This document shows, piece by piece, positions 60,501 through 64,000 of a stretch of DNA of 64,000 nucleotides. Under the pieces are notes generated by a model that was not told the DNA's origin, did not search any database, and worked only from the letters and a program-made list of their open reading frames with translations. The DNA is taken from positions 114,242 through 178,241 of the forward strand of contig NZ_LT629843.1 of assembly GCF_900106785.1 (NCBI RefSeq), in the 5' to 3' direction. Position 1 is the stretch's first letter; the number at the start of each line of letters is the position of its first letter. This DNA is from Prevotellamassilia timonensis. Lineage in GTDB: Bacteria; Bacteroidota; Bacteroidia; Bacteroidales; Bacteroidaceae. Position numbers and translations under genes: made by a program.

Positions 60501-63278
60501 GGGGTCAGCGGGCCAGTAGTTCATCTGTACGTTGATGTCGGCGTGGATATCGCAGTGCCAGAAGTCGGTGTTCGAGCGGTCGTTCCAGATACCCTGCAAG
60601 TTGCTGGGGGCGTGGATTGAACCGTCGAGGTTGGCTGCTACCGTCATGTAACGGCCATACTGGAAGTAGAGGCTCTCGAGGTAGTAAGCATCGGCAGTGC
60701 TCTTGTTGGCAGCGGCGGCATTGTAATATGTGAGGAGTCCCTCAGTAGTCTTGTCTGTGCAAGCCTCGGCAATGTTGAGGTCGGCACGGTTCATGTAGCC
60801 GCTGAACTTGGCCACGTGGTCATTGAGCAAGGTAGTGTAGTCCTTTGCAGTAGCTGCAGTGAGGCGGCCCTGCACGGTGGCGGCAATGTCGTCGGCAGTG
60901 GCACCGCTCTTGCAGCCGGCCTTAGTGGCATCAAAGTCGGTGGCGGCAGCGAGGAACACGTTCACCCATTCTGCGCCAGACACGTGAATGCCCTCATTGT
61001 CGGTTGTGATGGTTGCGCCATCGCTGGCGAGTACCTTGTAGGCAGCATTGTACGACACGAGGGTCATCTTGCCGCTGAAGGTTGCACCACCATTGGCGTA
61101 AGTCACACTGCCGGCACCAATCTGGTTGTCGGGCATGAAAGTCACCTTCAGGTTGAGCTTGTCGGTACCCTTGGCCTCGTAGTGTGCCACGAGCACCTTG
61201 TCGGTGGCTGAAGTGAAGTAGCGGCGGCTGTAAGTGGTGGCATCGTCGCTGCTCTTGTAGTTTACACCACCCACACCATTGATGATGTCGAGGTAGCGCA
61301 CATAGTCCTTCACAGGCTTGGTGTCGTCGGCAAATGAGAATGCCTTGCTCATGTCGGTCACCATTACAGAACCGAAGTTCTGGTACCAGCCGCGCGAGTT
61401 GTTCTCGCCACCGCCATTGCCTGTGCCGCCCTGCCAGAGGGTCTTTTCGTTGAACTGGAGTTCGTCCTTGAAGATGCCGCCGCGTATTGTGGCGCCAAGC
61501 TGGCCGTTGCCCAAGGGGAGGGCGTATTCCATCCAGGTGTCGCTCACACCGGTCTTGGCCACGGGCACATTGTACCACAGGGCATACTTGCTGATGTCGG
61601 TAGGACGTGTGCCGGGCTGTACAGTGTTGTACTCGGCATAGAGAATGTCGTCAGAGGGCTGTACTTCGGCGAATGTGAAGTTTGAACCTGCGTCACCGCC
61701 GTCACCGGCTGCAGTACTGTTCCAAAGACCGAGGTTGTCGCCGCGCTTGTTCCAGTAGTTGTGGGCAGAGCCAGCCAACTTAACCTGGCTTACACCGCTG
61801 CCGTCGAGCTTGATAGAACCGTCAAAGTAAGTGGTATAAGTGGCATCGTAGTTTGTGAGGGCCGGGCTCTGCAGGGTGGCGCGGGCATCACCCTCGCTGC
61901 CATTGCTGGCGAGCACCTTGCCTGCATTCTTGGCATTGATGAAGCGGTAAGTGCCGTCAGCCATCTTCACCACGTGCCAGCAATAATTGAGACCGGCTAC
62001 TGAAGAGCCTTTCAACACTACATTGTTGTCCTCAGCGTTAAGATAGCCACCCGAGGCCACCTTGACAGTGTAGTACTTGTTGTAAGCGGCAAGCACATCG
62101 GTTGCATCTTCCAAACGGAATTTTGAGGCTTCGGCAGCTGTTTCCCAACGTACCACACCGTTCCAGTTAACCATGTGCAAGGCATTGCGGTTGGCTTCTC
62201 CGCCTTCAACATAGATGTTGCAATAACCGTTTTTGCCGGCATAAGCCACGGTGTAAACTTGTGCAGACGCCTTGTCGGCCACGAGGGGGACGCATACGTC
62301 ATTCTTAGCAGGAATTGCACCTATATACATGCCCGACTCGGCATTCTTTATATAATAGGTGTTGTCCTTGTCGGCCTTTTCAAATACCCAGGCGTGGTTG
62401 GCCTGCCAACCGCTCTCATCAGAGCCGAGCACATTGCTGCCGTTCTTCACCTGTGCACTCATGTACATCTTGCTGTGCAGCAAGTTGCCGATGAAGAGTG
62501 TCTTGCCGTTGAGGTCGGTGCCAAGCACGCCTTCGGCAGAGTTCAAGCCATCGATTGTGGTCTGCAAATTGGCAATGGCGGTTTCGAGTTCTTCTTTAAT
62601 GGTGGGAGCCGTAGTGGGCAAGCCATTTATAGTGCTTGAGACGTCATGATAGAAAAACTTTATTCCATTGGCAATCTTAAGTTGTTCTACACAGCCTGCA
62701 TACTTAATTTGAAGCATCTCTGTCGTTTGCATCGGCGACTCAATGTCTGTAGCCTCGTCAAGTGTGGCCTCCACAATCGCCAGGCAGTTACCATCATCGG
62801 CAGTAGCCCAGCTGTTAACTACGCAGCCAGACGCTTCACCGCCACTTGCTTGCATATTGATGGTGTTTGAACCGAGCTTTAACGCCCAAGGATAGTTGGC
62901 ATTGCCCGTAGCTGCAATTGACAGCTCTGTGTTGGGTGTGCTTTCGTAATTGCCGTTCGACGACACGAATTTTTTGGCACCCACGCTGTAAAGGAAGTGC
63001 TTGCCGCCTACTGTGTAGATGGCAAACTGCTGTGCGGCGGCTGTGGCACTGGCAGTACCGGCATCCTTGACGCCAGAACCTGCGCTACCAGCCAGCTTGT
63101 CCGTATAGTTTGCACTATACAGCAGATAGCCACGCACACTCTTGATGTTGTAAACTTTGCTATTGCTCAAATTGCTGAGGTTGGTCACCACGTCACCGGC
63201 TTCGGCAAAGGCAGCCTGTGGCGGGACGCCCATCAGCAGGGCGAACAACGCAAATAAGAAAAGTGAAAATCTTCTCAT
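57597..63278 (-). CDS. Secreted GH95 alpha-L-fucosidase, long form
   Basis: This 1893-residue paralogue of the enzyme at 15967 has the same signal peptide (RRFSLFLFALFALLMG), trefoil-like N-terminal modules (about 30-560) and GH95 domain from about 567, with GIWNDRSNTDFWHCD, GEWSPEHGEWNQ and QIDGNYGCTSGVAEM. It differs after residue 1200: ALKHSGSYGVQMSNYGG replaces ALRHSTSYTIAMGGQGG. It adds about 560 residues with further trefoil-like repeats (WYMIKVADNAQPNAGYLTT; YFTLTNCNTGNALRVLAAGS; ALYTISKLTDGSVKGYVLCD). The C-terminus is VYDLAGRRVMNPVKGGLYIH-type. Extra binding modules may target a different glycan context. It has its own promoter, unlike that of copy 1. Confidence 0.9.
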   Translation of the reverse strand: MRRFSLFLFALFALLMGVPPQAAFAEAGDVVTNLSNLSNSKVYNIKSVRGYLLYSANYTDKLAGSAGSGVKDAGTASATAAAQQFAIYTVGGKHFLYSVGAKKFVSSNGNYESTPNTELSIAATGNANYPWALKLGSNTINMQASGGEASGCVVNSWATADDGNCLAIVEATLDEATDIESPMQTTEMLQIKYAGCVEQLKIANGIKFFYHDVSSTINGLPTTAPTIKEELETAIANLQTTIDGLNSAEGVLGTDLNGKTLFIGNLLHSKMYMSAQVKNGSNVLGSDESGWQANHAWVFEKADKDNTYYIKNAESGMYIGAIPAKNDVCVPLVADKASAQVYTVAYAGKNGYCNIYVEGGEANRNALHMVNWNGVVRWETAAEASKFRLEDATDVLAAYNKYYTVKVASGGYLNAEDNNVVLKGSSVAGLNYCWHVVKMADGTYRFINAKNAGKVLASNGSEGDARATLQSPALTNYDATYTTYFDGSIKLDGSGVSQVKLAGSAHNYWNKRGDNLGLWNSTAAGDGGDAGSNFTFAEVQPSDDILYAEYNTVQPGTRPTDISKYALWYNVPVAKTGVSDTWMEYALPLGNGQLGATIRGGIFKDELQFNEKTLWQGGTGNGGGENNSRGWYQNFGSVMVTDMSKAFSFADDTKPVKDYVRYLDIINGVGGVNYKSSDDATTYSRRYFTSATDKVLVAHYEAKGTDKLNLKVTFMPDNQIGAGSVTYANGGATFSGKMTLVSYNAAYKVLASDGATITTDNEGIHVSGAEWVNVFLAAATDFDATKAGCKSGATADDIAATVQGRLTAATAKDYTTLLNDHVAKFSGYMNRADLNIAEACTDKTTEGLLTYYNAAAANKSTADAYYLESLYFQYGRYMTVAANLDGSIHAPSNLQGIWNDRSNTDFWHCDIHADINVQMNYWPADPTNLSEMHLPFLYNIIDLASAPNSPWVALAQKVKSGAKGWTIAVENNIFGGTSTWENSNMKALGAWYCDHLWRYYKYTLDRDFLKKALPVMYQNALFTKSIATKNTDGQYVITGEWSPEHGEWNQITAFAQQTAYQGLKDLFEGYAELGSESPVTAAQMAELEDLYNNFDKGVWIENYNPGGVNWSEAKPCISEWKNLPLSDPDHRHLSHLMCLYPFNQVSAFATDADSVKQFQAAYNGMIARKGDVTGWSMGWQTNTYARCLDGDKAHYNLQRALKHSGSYGVQMSNYGGCYYNLFDAHSPFQIDGNYGCTSGVAEMLLQSYDDVITILPALPSAWKKNGSVKGLKAQGNYTVDITWAGGKATDVTITNNLPADRTVAVRMGNEVTTYAIPSKGTLHLSQAVLSGQETPQGLKVSGAPAAGKWADDTQWYMIKVADNAQPNAGYLTTANVQNGKLCTDASLLPTTDEALWCIVGNENTGYKFYNKAAGTSQCLGFNDGASMYAATSAESGATLVYNMASSTSVKAGSLAVCVKLHGQAGNAWWNSATAAGDKMLKAEVDANSTTATIGNAFYFVPVAAIADAPTATSHYMTVVAEQKVVDLYNTLPNVPELCASELAQWEASRFDLTLSDGAYKAYVDKARQYADNTYFTLTNCNTGNALRVLAAGSAATANVAVNAKLSTASALWKFVADATAFKLYNVNTKLYLGALKSQADNATTDMADQAQGALYTISKLTDGSVKGYVLCDESGAQINLEDDGRVVASTAQTRNADAATWAVEPATSFELKLNVVNDKSYATAYLPFGVSAVSGAKAYTAGIPENGQTLMSEVQNFAAETGVLFVSNDALAKALLTIGQGETQTSALTGTLMPKDIAGKQTNYLVFGRNNADLSEVGFFEPTVATIPANRAFFDEAYGSAIALNFGQVTAVDKVTGSHAVVNTPVYDLAGRRVMNPVKGGLYIHNGKKLVIK

Positions 63279-63309
63279 AGAGTTTGTTGTGATTGGTAAT
63301 TATTAGATT
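59680..63309 (-). repeat. Arm B of the 3.6-kb inverted repeat (GH95 genes)
   Basis: Reverse complement of 15936-19565. Homology starts about 31 bases upstream of the start codon (CAATCTAATAATTACCAATC) and stops at codon 1200. The upstream regions beyond it are unrelated. Confidence 0.9.
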
Positions 63310-63370
63310 GTTGTTGTTTTCATCTGAAGTTCAAATGTCACGCTTACGCATGATTGTCTTAAAAGTTCGG

Positions 63371-63401
63371 CAAAATTACGAAAAAGCGTTTGATATACAA
63401 A
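63371..63401 (-). promoter_or_regulatory. Promoter of the second GH95 gene
   Basis: On the minus strand TTTG (63398-63401) is followed after 19 bases by TAATTTTG (63371-63378), an exact Bacteroidetes-type match. It lies about 95 bases upstream of the start codon. Confidence 0.7.
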
Positions 63402-63467
63402 TACTTAGGTACGGGCTTTAAGCCACATCTGATAAAACAAGCGCAAAGCTGTGTACTTACTATTGAC

Positions 63468-63534
63468 AAATAAGCGCATCACGCCCCATTTTGCAATACA
63501 AAATGAGATGCAATGCGCTTATTTATAGGATTTA
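63468..63534. repeat. Hairpin AAATAAGCGCAT
   Basis: AAATAAGCGCAT and ATGCGCTTATTT form a perfect 12-bp outer stem, and CATTTTG/CAAAATG pairs inside. It lies between the purL end and the GH95 promoter and may terminate transcription coming from purL. Confidence 0.65.
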
Positions 63535-63565
63535 TTAGTTGACAGCGGAACAGGGTGAAGGGGGA

Positions 63566-63650
63566 ACGGGTAAGTTTGACAGATTTCCACACTTTGCCTT
63601 TCGGTAGTGCCGGACATACTTACTCGTCAACCCGTCAACTTGTCAACCCT
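63566..63650. repeat. GTCAACCCGT-type repeat after purL
   Basis: ACGGGTAAGTTTGACAG and CATACTTACTCGTCAACCCG, then TCAACTTGTCAACCC, are the same words and order as the centre of the repeat at 9696-9881. It directly follows the purL stop (minus strand). Confidence 0.75.
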
Positions 63651-63652
63651 TT

Positions 63653-64000
63653 TTATTTTCCCAACTTGGCCTCAACCCACTTGCGGGCGTTGACAAAGGC
63701 CTCCATCCACGGAGTGATGTCGTCGGCCTGACGGTTTTCGGGATAGTAGGCTGTCTGCCAGGGGAAGAAGGCACGCTCCAAGTGCGGCATCATGGCCAAA
63801 TGGCGGCCATCGGGGCTGGCAATACCTGCCACACTGTATGACGAGCCATTGGGGTTGCCGGGATAAGCATCGTACGAATACTTGAGCACTACGTTGTAGT
63901 CGTCCTCAGGATAAGGCAGGCTGAACTTGCCCTCACCGTGAGCCACCCAGATGCCGAGCTTGTCGCCCGAGAGCGAACCGAACATCACGCTGCGGTTGGT
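63653..64000 (-). CDS. purL: Phosphoribosylformylglycinamidine synthase, C-terminal part
   Basis: The last 115 residues of the large purine-synthesis enzyme that converts FGAR and glutamine to FGAM; the gene continues beyond the window. The piece is the end of the glutaminase domain: TNRSVMFGSLSGDKLGIWVA, HGEGKFSLPYPEDDY, YPGNPNGSSYSVAGIASPDG and MMPHLERAFFPWQ. The His and Glu of MPHLER match the glutaminase triad (usually MPHPER). The protein ends WVEAKLGK. The first bases read through a GTG-ATG that is internal, not a start. Confidence 0.93.
   Translation of the reverse strand, partial: TNRSVMFGSLSGDKLGIWVAHGEGKFSLPYPEDDYNVVLKYSYDAYPGNPNGSSYSVAGIASPDGRHLAMMPHLERAFFPWQTAYYPENRQADDITPWMEAFVNARKWVEAKLGK

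Noticed and set aside
60994-61578. 194-codon minus-strand ORF in the second GH95 gene (and its twin at 17667-18251)
   Set aside because: Identical shadow frames in both GH95 copies; Arg/Gln/His-rich and without motifs.

Overview
The window looks like a chromosome segment of a Bacteroidales bacterium, most like the Prevotella group. Three things point there: promoters of the Bacteroidetes type (TTTG, 19-20 nt, TAnnTTTG), a PorZ-like protein of the type IX secretion system, and large secreted GH95 fucosidases ending in a YDLxGRRV...NGKK tail. Core genes are fairly GC-rich. The stretch from about 20.7 to 36 kb is visibly richer in A and T and reads as acquired DNA.

Layout. 1-1620: a complete two-ORF ISAon1/ISL3-type insertion sequence whose end coincides with the window edge. 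1.6-14.9 kb: housekeeping genes leuS, a YitT-family membrane protein with two small membrane ORFs, rdgB, porZ, a CPA2 cation:proton antiporter with RCK_C domains, trkA and pepT. They are separated by palindromic intergenic repeats. 15.9-20.1 kb: a secreted GH95 alpha-L-fucosidase. 20.4 kb: tRNA-Leu(UAG). 20.9-31.7 kb: a nearly gapless defence operon with a small XRE regulator, two C5 cytosine methyltransferases, an EcoRII-N/DUF3883-like protein, a McrB-like ATPase, a LlaJI/McrC-like nuclease (the BsuMI/LlaJI arrangement), a two-gene CBASS (CD-NTase plus Cap15-like 2TM effector) and a frameshifted AlbA_2 (Schlafen-type) gene. 32.7-36.7 kb, minus strand: a coupled pair of DUF262 (GmrSD-like) genes. 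37.2-53.5 kb: the front module of a Bacteroides-type integrative conjugative element, with integrase, four small helix-turn-helix proteins, DUF4099/DUF3945, topB, DUF1896 and a very large methylase-helicase gene. That last gene is split by a group II intron carrying a reverse transcriptase. No conjugation genes follow. 53.6-55.3 kb: a second XRE gene and two decayed genes. 55.3-57.3 kb: non-coding DNA full of hairpins, foldback elements and minisatellites. 57.6-63.3 kb, minus strand: a second, longer GH95 gene. 63.65 kb to the end: the C-terminus of purL.

How it fits together. The two GH95 genes face each other and share about 3.6 kb of nearly identical sequence (15936-19565 against 59680-63309). 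They form a long inverted repeat around about 40 kb of acquired DNA. Recombination between the arms would invert the whole defence/ICE island and swap the C-termini and 3' regions of the two fucosidases. The island itself combines cleavage of foreign DNA, abortive infection and probable type IV restriction, so it reads as a defence hotspot next to a tRNA gene. Boundaries and functions are read from sequence patterns only; no database search was run.
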